DNA from: F23-D06 sp045132055
GTDB taxonomy: Bacteria > Bacteroidota > Bacteroidia > Bacteroidales > WCHB1-69
Length of the DNA stretch: 64,000 bases
Assembly: GCA_045132055.1 (NCBI GenBank)
Contig: JBGURP010000033.1
Coordinates: forward strand, 186,001-250,000
Direction: 5' to 3'
Of the stretch, positions 40,715 to 49,786 are shown piece after piece (the first letter of the stretch is position 1; each line of letters starts with the position of its first letter). Below the pieces are notes generated by a model that was given only the letters and a program-made list of their open reading frames with translations, made no database searches and was not told the origin of the DNA. The position numbers and the translations under genes are program-made.

Positions 40715-42310
40715 CTATTTCTCGAATTTAACGGATACTTCCTGACAGGCCTCTTGCAGTTTCTGCATGATTTCATCGTCAATCTTGCCGGCCTTCAAGG
40801 TGTCCAGTACATCTTGGTGAACTTCGTGCATGTGATGCAGGAAGGCAGTTTCGAAATTTCCGATGTTGTTGATCGGAATGTTTTGCAGCAAACCTTTGGA
40901 GCCACAGAAAATGATGGCAATCTGTTCCTCCACTTTGTAGGGGGAGTATTGCGGCTGTTTCAGGATTTCCACGTTGCGTGCGCCCTTGTCGAGCACGAAC
41001 TGCGTGGCAGTATCCACATCGGAACCGAACTTGGCGAAGGATTCCATCTCGCGATATTGGGCCTGGTCAAGTTTCAGTGTTCCGGCCACCTTCTTCATGG
41101 ACTTGAGCTGCGCGTTGCTGCCCACACGCGACACAGAGATACCGACGTTGATAGCGGGGCGCACACCTGCGTTGAACAGGGAGGTCTCCAGGAATATTTG
41201 GCCGTCGGTGATGGAAATCACGTTGGTGGGGATGTATGCGGACACGTCGCCAGCCTGCGTCTCGATGATGGGCAGGGCGGTGAGCGAACCGCCACCTTTC
41301 ACGTGTGGCTTCAGCACTTCGGGAAGGTCGTTCATCTGGGCGGCGATTTCATCCGATTCGATGATCTTGGCGGCGCGTTCCAAAAGTCTGGAGTGCAGGT
41401 AGAACACATCGCCAGGGTAAGCCTCGCGTCCGGGCGGGCGGCGGAGCAGCAGGGAGACCTCACGGTAGGCGACAGCCTGCTTGGAGAGGTCGTCGTAGAT
41501 GATGAGGGCGCTGCGGCCTGTGTCGCGGAAATACTCGCCGATAGCGGCACCGGCAAACGGAGCGTAGAACTGCATAGCGGCAGCTTCCGAGGCGGTAGCC
41601 GTCACCACAATGGTGTAAGGCATGGCGCCGCGCTCGGTCAGCGTCTTCACGATGGCAGCCACGGAAGAACCTTTCTGTCCGACAGCCACATAGATACAAT
41701 ATACAGGCTTGCCCTGTTCGTAGAATTCTTTCTGGTTGATGATGGTGTCGATGGCGATGGCGGTCTTGCCCGTCTGGCGGTCGCCGATGATGAGCTCGCG
41801 CTGGCCTCGTCCGATGGGGATCATGGCATCCACGGCCTTGAGACCGGTTTGCAGTGGCTCTTTCACGGGCTGGCGGAAGATGACGCCCGGGGCCTTGCGC
41901 TCGATGGGCATCTCGAAAAGCTCGCCCTCGATGGGACCTTTGCCGTCGATAGGCTCGCCAAGCGTGTTGATGACGCGGCCTAACAAGCCTTCACCCACGC
42001 GGATGGAGGCGATGCGGCCCGTGCGTTTGCAGATGTCCCCTTCGTTCAGGTTCTTGGAATCACCGAGAAGCACGACACCCACGTTGTCCTCCTCCAGGTT
42101 CAGGGCGATGCCAGTTACTGCTTCACCGCCGGCCTGCGTCTCAAAGGTGACCAACTCGCCGGATTTGACATTATGTAAGCCATACACACGCGCAATGCCG
42201 TCGCCGACCAGCAGCACGGTGCCGGTTTCGGCCATTTCGGTGCTGAGGTCCAGATGCTGCAGCTGCTGGCGCAGTATGGAGGTTACTTCAGAGGGTTTTA
42301 TTTCTGACAT
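40715..42310 (-). CDS. atpA: F1Fo ATP synthase alpha subunit
   Basis: This 531-residue subunit has the P-loop GDRQTGKTAIAID, the VALINE-type block RSALIIYDDLSKQAVAYREVSLLLRR, and SVSRVGSNAQLKSMKKVAGTLKLDQAQYRE. The alpha subunit binds nucleotide but catalysis is mainly in beta. MSEIKPSEVTSILRQQL is the standard N-terminus. It lies in the order pyrE-atpH-atpA-atpG on the minus strand. Confidence 0.97.
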   Translation of the reverse strand: MSEIKPSEVTSILRQQLQHLDLSTEMAETGTVLLVGDGIARVYGLHNVKSGELVTFETQAGGEAVTGIALNLEEDNVGVVLLGDSKNLNEGDICKRTGRIASIRVGEGLLGRVINTLGEPIDGKGPIEGELFEMPIERKAPGVIFRQPVKEPLQTGLKAVDAMIPIGRGQRELIIGDRQTGKTAIAIDTIINQKEFYEQGKPVYCIYVAVGQKGSSVAAIVKTLTERGAMPYTIVVTATASEAAAMQFYAPFAGAAIGEYFRDTGRSALIIYDDLSKQAVAYREVSLLLRRPPGREAYPGDVFYLHSRLLERAAKIIESDEIAAQMNDLPEVLKPHVKGGGSLTALPIIETQAGDVSAYIPTNVISITDGQIFLETSLFNAGVRPAINVGISVSRVGSNAQLKSMKKVAGTLKLDQAQYREMESFAKFGSDVDTATQFVLDKGARNVEILKQPQYSPYKVEEQIAIIFCGSKGLLQNIPINNIGNFETAFLHHMHEVHQDVLDTLKAGKIDDEIMQKLQEACQEVSVKFEK

Positions 42311-42332
42311 GTTGTTGAAGTTATATTAGGTT

Positions 42333-42890
42333 TTAAAAATTGACTTGATATACGTTGTGTGCAAACTCGTTGCGCAGGCGGTTTAGCTTGGCGATAATGC
42401 TGGCATCGAGGTAGTTGTCATCCATCTTCAGCCTGAAACCGCCGATAATGTCGGGTTGCACTATCTGTTCAATCAGGATGGTCTGCTTCGTCTGCTCCGC
42501 AAGCATGGCACGGATGCTCTCCACCAAATCTGCGCTCAAGGGCATTGCCGAAGTGAGCTTCACGGTCTTGATGTGATGGAAGTCATTGTAAAATTTGACA
42601 AATTCCTCGCAGATGGTTGCCAAAGCCGGCTCCCGTTTCTTGCGGATGATGACATCCAGAAACAGGAAGGTGGTTTCGCTGACCATCGATTGGAACACGC
42701 TGGCGAAAAGGGTGTGTTTCTTGGCCGGCGGGATAACCGGACTGTTGAGTACGGCTTGCATCTCGCTGTTGCCCTTGAGTGTTTCCTTGATCAGGGCAAG
42801 GTCATGGTTTACTTCCTCAATCTGCCCTTTCTCTTGCGCGAAATCGAAGAGAGCTTTGGCGTATCGATTGGATAATCTCGGATTCTTCAT
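42333..42890 (-). CDS. atpH: F1Fo ATP synthase delta subunit
   Basis: This 184-residue (185 codons) protein joins F1 to the peripheral stalk. SNRYAKALFDFAQEKGQIEEV at the start and LIEQIVQPDIIGGFRLKMDDNYLDASI near the end are the AtpH signatures. The ATG at 42890 is two bases after the pyrE stop; upstream in-frame codons belong to pyrE sequence read in another frame. The b subunit (atpF), which normally precedes atpH, is absent here. Confidence 0.92.
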   Translation of the reverse strand: MKNPRLSNRYAKALFDFAQEKGQIEEVNHDLALIKETLKGNSEMQAVLNSPVIPPAKKHTLFASVFQSMVSETTFLFLDVIIRKKREPALATICEEFVKFYNDFHHIKTVKLTSAMPLSADLVESIRAMLAEQTKQTILIEQIVQPDIIGGFRLKMDDNYLDASIIAKLNRLRNEFAHNVYQVNF

Positions 42891-42892
42891 CT

Positions 42893-43447
42893 TTAGAATT
42901 TCCTGCTGCCGGGTTTTACAAAGGGGAGACCTTGTTTGCAGAGGGGGCACTCTTCTGCTTCCCAACTCTGGATGTTGAGCTTGGTGGCGCTGTAGATGGG
43001 GTAGGGGAAAGAGCCGTTGCTGCGGTCGGCAAGGCAGGCCACACCGATGATCTCGGCACCGAAGGCCTTGAGCACTTCGATGGTTTCCAAAGAAGACTTG
43101 CCCGTGGTGACCACATCTTCCGTAATCAGCAGCTTCTGGCCGGGTTTCACTTCAAAACCGCGACGCAGGCACATCTGGTTATCTACCCGTTCGGTAAAAA
43201 TGGCAGGTACGCCCAGCTGACGGCCCAGTTCGTAAGCAACAATGATGCCGCCCATAGCGGGACCGACCACCATGTCGATGGGCAGGTCTTTCACCTGTTC
43301 GGTGATGACGGAGATGACCCGTTCGGCACGATCAGGATATTGCAATAATTTGGCACATTGACAGTAACGGTCGCTATGACGACCTGATGAGAGTAAGAAA
43401 TGGCCTTCCAACAGGGCCTCTGATTGTTTTAGTTCATCTATGACCAT
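42893..43447 (-). CDS. pyrE: Orotate phosphoribosyltransferase
   Basis: This 184-residue enzyme makes OMP from orotate and PRPP in pyrimidine synthesis. LLITEDVVTTGKSSLETIEVL is the PRPP-binding motif, and VVGPAMGGIIVAYELGRQ and the ALLEGHFLLSSGRHSDRYCQ N-terminus are OPRT blocks. The start at 43447 is preceded by a -7 box. It sits at the head of the atpHAG genes, an arrangement I do not recall as typical. Confidence 0.93.
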   Translation of the reverse strand: MVIDELKQSEALLEGHFLLSSGRHSDRYCQCAKLLQYPDRAERVISVITEQVKDLPIDMVVGPAMGGIIVAYELGRQLGVPAIFTERVDNQMCLRRGFEVKPGQKLLITEDVVTTGKSSLETIEVLKAFGAEIIGVACLADRSNGSFPYPIYSATKLNIQSWEAEECPLCKQGLPFVKPGSRKF

Positions 43448-43470
43448 AATGATTTTTTCTAAAAAGCGTG

Positions 43471-43478
43471 CAAAGATA
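43471..43478 (-). promoter_or_regulatory. Bacteroidota -7 box for pyrE-atpHAG
   Basis: On the minus strand this reads TATCTTTG, 23 bases from the pyrE ATG. Confidence 0.65.
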
Positions 43479-43489
43479 AAAAAAAACAT

Positions 43490-43497
43490 TATTTTTG
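43490..43497 (+). promoter_or_regulatory. Bacteroidota -7 box for dnaN
   Basis: TATTTTTG lies 38 bases before the dnaN ATG. It is only 11 bases from the divergent pyrE box, so the two promoters probably compete. Confidence 0.6.
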
Positions 43498-43535
43498 CGC
43501 CTTGAAAATCAAAGAAATTATAAAACGCTATCAAT

Positions 43536-44666
43536 ATGAAATTTATCGTATCCCGTGATGTATTGTACCGCAATTTGAGCGCAATCAGCGGCGTGATGAG
43601 CGCCAATGCGTCCATGGCCATTCTCGACAATGTGCTGATGACCATTGCCGGAACCCAGCTGAAACTCACTGCCTCTGACGCCGAATCCACGATGACGGCC
43701 GTCATTGAGCTGACCGATGTGGAAGGTGAGGGCTCCGTGGCTGTGCCCGCCAAGATTCTGATTGAGACCCTGAAGCTGATCCCTGAGACTCCTATCAACT
43801 TCTTCATTAACGAAGAAGCCCGCACGGTGAACTTCAAGGCCGCTAATGGCGACTACGATGCTCCCTGCTTCCCTGGCGACGAGTATCCGCAAATCAACGA
43901 GATTGCGAATCCCAGTTCCTTTGACATTGAGGCTCCTATCCTGCAACGCGCCATCAGCAAGACGATGTTCGCCGCAGGTACAGATGAGCTGAGACCCAAC
44001 ATGATGGGTGTGCTCTGCGAACTCTCCAGCGATTGCATCACTTTCGTGGCCACCGACGCACACAAGCTCGTGCGTTACCGCAATACCAAGGTTACGTCCG
44101 ACGATTTCACATCTCTCATATTGCCCAAGAAACCGATTGCCCATCTCAAGAACATCCTTTCCGGTGTGAATGGCGATGTGCATGTTGAATATTCCAAGGA
44201 GACGAATCACATTCGCTTCTCCTTCGAAAACCTTGTTCTCTTCTCCGTGTTAAAAGAGGGTAAATATCCTAACTATGAGGCTGTTATACCGAAGAGTAAT
44301 CCAAAATCTTTGGTAGTCTCCCGCGATGAATTTCTTAAGTCCATCCGCCGTGTGGGTATCTACTCCAACCAGTCCACTTTCCAAGTGCGCGTATCGCTCT
44401 CTGAAGAGATGACCAGCATTACAGCTGAGGATATGGACTACTCCAACAAGGCAGTTGAGAACATCGCTGGCGAGTACACGGGCGAAGCTATGGAGATTGG
44501 TTTCAACTCCAAGTTCCTGCGTGAGATGCTGGAGAACATGGACTCCGACCAGATCAAGTTGGAAATGTCACAGCCCAACCACGCCGCGCTGATTATCCCG
44601 ACAGAGGAATTCAGCGATACAGAAAGTCTGCTCATGCTCATCATGCCGGTGATGCTGAACTACTAA
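43536..44666 (+). CDS. dnaN: DNA polymerase III beta subunit (sliding clamp)
   Basis: This 376-residue ring protein holds the polymerase on DNA. MKFIVSRDVLYRNLSAISGVMS and RPNMMGVLCELSSDCITFVATDAHKLVRYR are DnaN blocks, and the C-terminus ESLLMLIMPVMLN fits the clamp's end. It lies directly upstream of the RNase P RNA gene and not beside dnaA or recF. Confidence 0.96.
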   Translation: MKFIVSRDVLYRNLSAISGVMSANASMAILDNVLMTIAGTQLKLTASDAESTMTAVIELTDVEGEGSVAVPAKILIETLKLIPETPINFFINEEARTVNFKAANGDYDAPCFPGDEYPQINEIANPSSFDIEAPILQRAISKTMFAAGTDELRPNMMGVLCELSSDCITFVATDAHKLVRYRNTKVTSDDFTSLILPKKPIAHLKNILSGVNGDVHVEYSKETNHIRFSFENLVLFSVLKEGKYPNYEAVIPKSNPKSLVVSRDEFLKSIRRVGIYSNQSTFQVRVSLSEEMTSITAEDMDYSNKAVENIAGEYTGEAMEIGFNSKFLREMLENMDSDQIKLEMSQPNHAALIIPTEEFSDTESLLMLIMPVMLNY

Positions 44667-44686
44667 GAGATTCTCATTTTTTTAGA

Positions 44687-45018
44687 AGGAAAACCGGGTT
44701 GCCGCTGCCGCCTTGTGCGGGGGAGGAAAGTCCGGGCAACATAGAGCACCATACTTCCTAACGGGAAGGCATCGAAAGATGACAGACAGTGCCGCAGAAA
44801 ATATACCGCCCGCAAGGGTAAGGGTGAAAACGCGAGGTAAGAGCTCACGACGCCGTCAGTGATGCCGGCGGAGGTAAACCTTATGGGTTGAAAGACCAAA
44901 TAAACCGAGGCTTGAGGGCTGCTCGTCCGACTCGGAGGGTAGGTTGATAGAGGCCTGCGGCGACGCAGGTCGTAGATAAATGGCAACCGATTACAGAACC
45001 CGGCTTATAGGTTTTCCT
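44687..45018 (+). ncRNA. rnpB: RNase P RNA (bacterial type A)
   Basis: This is the RNA that processes tRNA 5' ends. The ends pair as P1 (AGGAAAACC at 44687 and GGTTTTCCT at 45010). The universal GAGGAAAGTCCGGGC (about 44730) and the ATAGAGCACC region follow. GGGTGAAAACGCGAGGTAAGAGCTCA, a stretch containing the conserved AGGTAAGAGC, is in the middle, and the 3' conserved GATAGAGGCC, ATAAATGGC and ACAGAACCCGGCTTATAG segments are near the end. The order fits type A RNase P RNA. Confidence 0.97.
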
Positions 45019-45024
45019 GAATAT

Positions 45025-45051
45025 ACGGAGGCGCAAGCCCCCGTTTTTTTA
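45025..45051 (+). terminator. Terminator after rnpB
   Basis: ACGGAGGC and GCCCCCGT pair (one mismatch) around a GCAA loop, followed by seven T. It is 4 bases from the yraN stop on the opposite strand. Confidence 0.85.
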
Positions 45052-45054
45052 TGG

Positions 45055-45423
45055 CTACCACCGTGGCTTGAAAGCGTCTGGAATATGATGGACCTCCCCC
45101 TCCTGCCCCTCCTTTATGATGACCGACAAGATGTCGAAGCGAACCTCCTTGGTGATGCCGAATTTTCGGATGTATGCCGCCGCCGCGCGAATCAGATTGC
45201 GCTGTTTTTGCAGGGTAACGAAGTCCTCCGGCTCCCCGAAAGTGTTGCTTTTTCGAGTTTTTACCTCCACAATGACCAGAAAATCAGCCGTGGAGGCGAT
45301 GATGTCCACCTCCAGATGACCGATGGTCCAGTTGCGTTCCAATAACGCGTAACCTTTTGATAACAAGTAATCAACGGCGAGATCTTCGCCAATTCTGCCT
45401 TTAATTTGTTTTTCGGTTTTCAT
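45055..45423 (-). CDS. YraN family putative endonuclease (UPF0102)
   Basis: This 122-residue protein of the restriction-endonuclease fold has GRIGEDLAVDYLLSKGY, HLEVDIIAS and VIVEVKTRKS, which hold the D-x(n)-ExK nuclease motif (D of EVDII, E and K of VEVKTR). Its cellular role is not known. The ATG at 45423 is chosen because the frame upstream lies opposite the S41 gene, and a -7 box is at 45453. It is convergent with rnpB. Confidence 0.9.
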   Translation of the reverse strand: MKTEKQIKGRIGEDLAVDYLLSKGYALLERNWTIGHLEVDIIASTADFLVIVEVKTRKSNTFGEPEDFVTLQKQRNLIRAAAAYIRKFGITKEVRFDILSVIIKEGQEGEVHHIPDAFKPRW

Positions 45424-45452
45424 AAAAAATTGTTTTTGTAGTTGAAAGTCTG

Positions 45453-45460
45453 CAAAGGTA
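45453..45460 (-). promoter_or_regulatory. Bacteroidota -7 box for yraN
   Basis: On the minus strand this reads TACCTTTG, 29 bases from the yraN start, between the S41 gene and yraN. Confidence 0.55.
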
Positions 45461-45472
45461 GCAATTGTTTGC

Positions 45473-47188
45473 TTATTCCGACAACCACTCCAGCGCTTTT
45501 TCCAACAATTCATCCCGACCTTCGCGGATGCCCTTGACCGTTGGCCATACGTAGATGTCGGGGATGATGCCAACGCGCTGTGTCTCAGTGCCGTCGGGAT
45601 AATAGATGCCGATGCCGGAGAAATAGGAGTTGATACCGCCGGGGAACTGGATCCCTACCACATCGCCATCCGCGCCTGCCGTCGTGTTGCCAATGACGAT
45701 ACTGTTCGGGAGCGTACGGTACATCATGGTGCAAAACTCTGCATGGCTTTGTGACTGCTCACTGATGAGAATGGCGATTTTGCCCTTGTACGCTTGCTTA
45801 CCTTTTCCAGTATAGCCCGGTTTTGTCCAACCAAAAGCACCGGGATTGCTCATATCTGGACAAGTGGCTTTGAAAAATGGTCTTGATTTGTCAGATAAAA
45901 CACTGTAGAATTTATAGTTGACGCCCTCATTCGGATATTCCCTCAAATCCAGAATCAGTCCTTTGGTGGTGTGCAAGGTGTCTGCAATACGTTCCACCCA
46001 TTCTTTGGTGATATCGTCCATGGATACATATCCGATGCTGTCGCGCAACAATTTGTAACAGATGCTATCGGTTTTGGTCTTTGCCGACATTTCTTCAAAG
46101 TTATACCGGGTGATAGTAGCCTCTTTCGGGATCCCATCTGACAGGTATGAGATGCTGACGGAGGGTGTATAACCATTGCAAATCTCCCAGGAAATGTTTC
46201 GGACTTTGGCACGATGGTTGGATGCCGAATAATAGGGCGACAGGCTGTCAACATAATACGAAACAGGCTTGCCATCAATGTGGGTGATGATATCCCCGAT
46301 GTGCGGTCCGGCACTGTCGATTTTTTCCGAATCCCAATAATCAGAAACCACCAAGGTGTCATTCTTCAAGAAACTCACTCTGAACGGAGTGCGGTAGTAG
46401 TTCAACGACTGCTTGAATTTCATGGACCACATCGCCCCGTGAGTGTCGTCTATTTGGGCAATCAGGCGTTTGATAGCTCTCCAATAGGTTGTTTTATCCT
46501 CTGCCGAGAGGAAAGATGAAATATGATTCTTTATCACCGTGTTCCAGTCAGCGTCCGCAAGATACAGGTCCGGGAAAAAATAATACACCATATTCCAATA
46601 GCGGTACAGTGCCAGCAACCTGAAACCGGCGTCAGGGTGATCCATCTCGTCATAATCGTTTTCATGCTTGAATTGTGCATTCTTCACCCAAAGAGAGTTA
46701 TAGGATACATAGTAATATCCGTTATTGCGGTTCTGATACACATTCATCAGGGTCTTGTAAAGCTTCGGCGACAAAGTTTCAGAATTAATCCATGCCAGGT
46801 CTGGCTTCAGGAAAGCGTTGGTATCAACGGGAGTAACATTTTTATTGACAGGAATTTTCCCGTAATGAAGAATCCATTTGGCCAAGTAGGCGTCGCGCTG
46901 CTTGCTGTCGGTTACCTGCAAATAGCCGGGCAGCATCCGGAAAAGCTCGTAATCCCAGTTGTACGCGCCTTTAGAAATGGTCGGGTGGTGATATTTCAGA
47001 AATCCCCAGACGCGGCCTAAGAGTTCGAGATTGTCCACCAGTTGCGGCGTCATTTCAGGGAACTCTATATTGGAGCCGTGGTCATACGCCGTGTCTTGGA
47101 CTGTTTCGGTCTTGACGGATGACGTTTGTGCGTGAGAGAGGGTCACGCAGAAAAAGAGCAGGAGGGTGAAGAGGGTATGTTTTTTCAT
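45473..47188 (-). CDS. Exported S41-family (tail-specific-like) peptidase
   Basis: This 571-residue protein has a signal peptide (20 residues, ending SHAQ). The first part is a helical cap, then a PDZ-like segment GPHIGDIITHIDGKPVSYY around residue 295. The protease core has KGLILDLREYPNEG and KIAILISEQSQSHAEF, where the serine of QSHAEF is the likely nucleophile. The catalytic lysine typical of CtpA is not clearly identifiable, so the mechanism may be like other Bacteroidota S41 enzymes. The substrate is unknown. Confidence 0.8.
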   Translation of the reverse strand: MKKHTLFTLLLFFCVTLSHAQTSSVKTETVQDTAYDHGSNIEFPEMTPQLVDNLELLGRVWGFLKYHHPTISKGAYNWDYELFRMLPGYLQVTDSKQRDAYLAKWILHYGKIPVNKNVTPVDTNAFLKPDLAWINSETLSPKLYKTLMNVYQNRNNGYYYVSYNSLWVKNAQFKHENDYDEMDHPDAGFRLLALYRYWNMVYYFFPDLYLADADWNTVIKNHISSFLSAEDKTTYWRAIKRLIAQIDDTHGAMWSMKFKQSLNYYRTPFRVSFLKNDTLVVSDYWDSEKIDSAGPHIGDIITHIDGKPVSYYVDSLSPYYSASNHRAKVRNISWEICNGYTPSVSISYLSDGIPKEATITRYNFEEMSAKTKTDSICYKLLRDSIGYVSMDDITKEWVERIADTLHTTKGLILDLREYPNEGVNYKFYSVLSDKSRPFFKATCPDMSNPGAFGWTKPGYTGKGKQAYKGKIAILISEQSQSHAEFCTMMYRTLPNSIVIGNTTAGADGDVVGIQFPGGINSYFSGIGIYYPDGTETQRVGIIPDIYVWPTVKGIREGRDELLEKALEWLSE

Positions 47189-47210
47189 AAAGGGGGATTT
47201 TTTTCGGTGA

Positions 47211-48455
47211 TTATTCTAACAGCCATCGCCACGCAGGCACAATCCGTATGTTGTTATCTTCCACAGAAATGCGGTCGTCATCCAAAGTGATGATGGTGTT
47301 GTCGGTGGTGCCGTAGGTTTTCGCTGCCGAGACAAGGCCAGCCACTTCGCGTTTGCGGGTGGACTCGTCTGCCAAAGAAATAGTGACTTGGATGCACTGT
47401 GTGATGCGGGTGCCTGTACGGACGATGAAATCGCACTCGTTGCCGTTGGCGTGGTAGAAAATGTCCTTGCCGCGCCGTTTCAACTCAACGAAAATCAGAT
47501 TTTCCAACAGCGGACCGAGATTGTCGGTCGGGTTAAAGCCCACCAACCGGATGATGGCATTGTCAATCAAATATATTTTTTTGATGCTGGCCTCTTGCGT
47601 TTTGACGGAGGCATTGTATTTCAGAAGTTGGGAGAGCAGATAAGTTTCCTCCACACATTGAATATAATGCTTGACGGTATCAGAGTGCTTCACCCCGATG
47701 ACTTTGGCAAGGGAGGCGTAAGAATGGCGCTTGGCGGCATTGCTGGCGAGAAAATGCATCAACTCAAGCACTTCCCGACCATTGGTGATGTTGTTCCGCT
47801 GAAGCACATCACGGTATATGATGCTCTGGTAAAGTGCAGAGATGTAGTCGTCGGGTTCCCCCTGAAGGTATGCAGGAAACCCACCCGACAACATGTAGGT
47901 CTTGAGATGTTTGGCTAACAGGGCTGCTCCAGCGGTTGTATAGAAGTCTGTTTTGTTGACATTAATATCTTTAAGTTGAAGGTATTCCGCAAAAGAAAAG
48001 GGATAAAGCTCCACAGGGATATGGATGCCCGACAGGTGTGTGCCCATTTCACGACTTAACATCTTGGCGTTGCTGCCGGTAACATAGACTTTTGCACCTT
48101 CGTTGTATAGCCGACGCACATATAGTTCCCATCCTTCAATATTTTGTATTTCATCAAAAAAGTAAGTGTGCTGTTCTCCGTATAATTCAGAAAAGCAAAT
48201 ATCTAGAGTTTCAAAATCCTCGACGGAGAAATTGATGAGGCGTTCATCGTCGAAACGGAAATAGTAATCTTTTTCGTTGTTTTTTTCACGGATTTGTCGC
48301 AAGAAATAGGATTTTCCACATCTGCGCACACCCGAAATGACCACCACTTGTCTTGTGGAAAGCCACCTGTCATCGATGTTCCGTGGCATTCCAGATTCCA
48401 AATCCTTGGCGTGTTGGTTCGCCATTACCCTCATTATTAATTCTTTGCTGACCAT
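47211..48455 (-). CDS. AAA_14/DUF4143 family ATPase
   Basis: This 414-residue P-loop protein has Walker A SGVRRCGKSYFLRQI near residue 42, Walker B TYFFDEIQNIEGWE around 114, and a sensor-like VTGSNAKMLSRE. The C-terminal DUF4143 region (AGLVSAAKTYGTTDNTIIT) has a nuclease-like fold. Such ATPases are common in Bacteroidota and their role is unknown; they are often found near mobile or defence genes, but none is here. A -7 box lies upstream at 48474. Confidence 0.87.
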   Translation of the reverse strand: MVSKELIMRVMANQHAKDLESGMPRNIDDRWLSTRQVVVISGVRRCGKSYFLRQIREKNNEKDYYFRFDDERLINFSVEDFETLDICFSELYGEQHTYFFDEIQNIEGWELYVRRLYNEGAKVYVTGSNAKMLSREMGTHLSGIHIPVELYPFSFAEYLQLKDINVNKTDFYTTAGAALLAKHLKTYMLSGGFPAYLQGEPDDYISALYQSIIYRDVLQRNNITNGREVLELMHFLASNAAKRHSYASLAKVIGVKHSDTVKHYIQCVEETYLLSQLLKYNASVKTQEASIKKIYLIDNAIIRLVGFNPTDNLGPLLENLIFVELKRRGKDIFYHANGNECDFIVRTGTRITQCIQVTISLADESTRKREVAGLVSAAKTYGTTDNTIITLDDDRISVEDNNIRIVPAWRWLLE

Positions 48456-48473
48456 CGTCTATAAAATTTGCGG

Positions 48474-48481
48474 CAAAGATA
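48474..48481 (-). promoter_or_regulatory. Bacteroidota -7 box
   Basis: On the minus strand this reads TATCTTTG, 18 bases upstream of the AAA ATPase start. Confidence 0.55.
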
Positions 48482-48569
48482 TAAAATATTTCTATTTAAA
48501 ATGACGATATTTTGAAAATATTTCTAATTAAAATAGAGATATTGACAATTTTTACAGATGTTGCAAGAA

Positions 48570-48920
48570 TCATCGTTTCAGTTTCTTCGTGTACTTCTCC
48601 TTCACAATCTCAAACGAGTTCCGTGTCAGTTCTTTCAGAAGCTCTGAAGAAACCTCTTTGACCAGCACCCCGATCCAGTATTTTGGATTCATGTGGTCGG
48701 GGTCAATGAAACCGTCGTAGTTTTCGCGCAGTTCGGCAATGCGCTCGGGCTGGCATTTGAGGTTTACGGCAGTGAAATCGTCCAAGTCGCAGTAGCAGAA
48801 GGTGTGTCCACAGACGTAAAAAACTAAGATGGAGTCGCCGCCGGGCATCTTCGCGAAGGGCAGCTTTTCCTCCACCTCACCTAACGATAGGCAAAACTCA
48901 CGATATTCTTCGATGTTCAT
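48570..48920 (-). CDS. MmcQ/YjbR family DNA-binding-like protein
   Basis: This 116-residue protein has the YjbR/MmcQ pattern: YREFCLSLGEVEEKLPFA, VFYVCGHTFCYCDLDDFTAVNLKC and PKYWIGVLVKEVSSELLKELT. The fold resembles CyaY-like DNA-binding proteins; the function is not known. The ATG at 48920 is chosen by the family N-terminus. The frame open upstream of it belongs to the neighbouring ferredoxin gene in another frame. An AT-poor 77-base spacer with several CCGCG words lies upstream. Confidence 0.85.
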   Translation of the reverse strand: MNIEEYREFCLSLGEVEEKLPFAKMPGGDSILVFYVCGHTFCYCDLDDFTAVNLKCQPERIAELRENYDGFIDPDHMNPKYWIGVLVKEVSSELLKELTRNSFEIVKEKYTKKLKR

Positions 48921-48997
48921 TTCTATTATTTTTTTCCGCGGATCTCGCGTATCACGAGGAAATATTCCGCGTCGATCCGCGCGATTCGCGGGGACTA

Positions 48998-49756
48998 TTA
49001 ATCCTTCCCAAAGTAATACTGCCGCTTCCCGACACTCGCTTTGCCGAACTGGATGGCGTTCTTCGGGCAGTGGTGGAAGCAGGCGTCGCAGTTGGTGCAA
49101 TTGCCGTGCCACTTTGGGCGGCCATCTTCCAGTGTGATGTTCTGCAACGGGCACACGCTCACGCACTTGCCGCACGAGATGCAGGCATCTGTGCTGCGGA
49201 ACGGCTCGTCGGAAACCCACTTGTGGAACGATTTGCCGATGACATTGGTCTTGAAGCGCGGAAAGAGTCCTCGGCGCATCTCCATCACGGGCTTGCGGTC
49301 CCGGATGTTCTGGATCACCTCCGGCAGATGAGCCTTGGCCTTTTCAATCTTGCGCTTTGCCTTCTCCGGGTTGTCGGTGCTCATGCCCGCCATGTTGACG
49401 TAGGTGTTGGGCATTACAAAGCAATAAGCGGCGTTGAGCTGCAACCCTGCGCGTACTAATTGCTCATTGAATACCTTTTCCGCAACCCCGCCGTTGTCGC
49501 CGCAGGTAACCGCCAGCCACACGTAGGCAGGCTTATGCGCAAAGCGCAACTTCCGCACAAACCGCACCACCAATTGTGGCGGACTCCACGAGTAGATGGG
49601 GAAAACGAAGCCCACATGCTCATCATCCGCAACATCATAGTGGAAACTTTGCTCTCGATCGGCTTCGGGAATGAAAACCAGCTTGTCGCCCGTGGCCTGC
49701 GCAATGCTTTCAGCAATAAAACGGCTGTTGCCGCATCCGGAAAAGTAGAAAATCAT
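48998..49756 (-). CDS. EFR1-family ferrodoxin (flavodoxin plus 2[4Fe-4S])
   Basis: This 252-residue protein is a flavodoxin-like domain (IFYFSGCGNSRFIAESIA is the phosphate loop) followed by a ferredoxin domain with CISCGKCVSVCP and CTNCDACFHHCP. This is the layout of EFR1 family proteins of anaerobes, which move electrons between flavin and iron-sulfur centres. It has no signal peptide. It is 30 bases after the M28 peptidase gene on the same strand but functionally unrelated as far as can be told. Confidence 0.92.
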   Translation of the reverse strand: MIFYFSGCGNSRFIAESIAQATGDKLVFIPEADREQSFHYDVADDEHVGFVFPIYSWSPPQLVVRFVRKLRFAHKPAYVWLAVTCGDNGGVAEKVFNEQLVRAGLQLNAAYCFVMPNTYVNMAGMSTDNPEKAKRKIEKAKAHLPEVIQNIRDRKPVMEMRRGLFPRFKTNVIGKSFHKWVSDEPFRSTDACISCGKCVSVCPLQNITLEDGRPKWHGNCTNCDACFHHCPKNAIQFGKASVGKRQYYFGKD

Positions 49757-49786
49757 ATTCTGAAATATTGGATTATTATGTGCAAA

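Noticed and set aside
40754..41983. Open frame antisense to atpA (409 codons)
   Set aside because: It lies wholly within atpA; no motif, and atpA is unambiguous.
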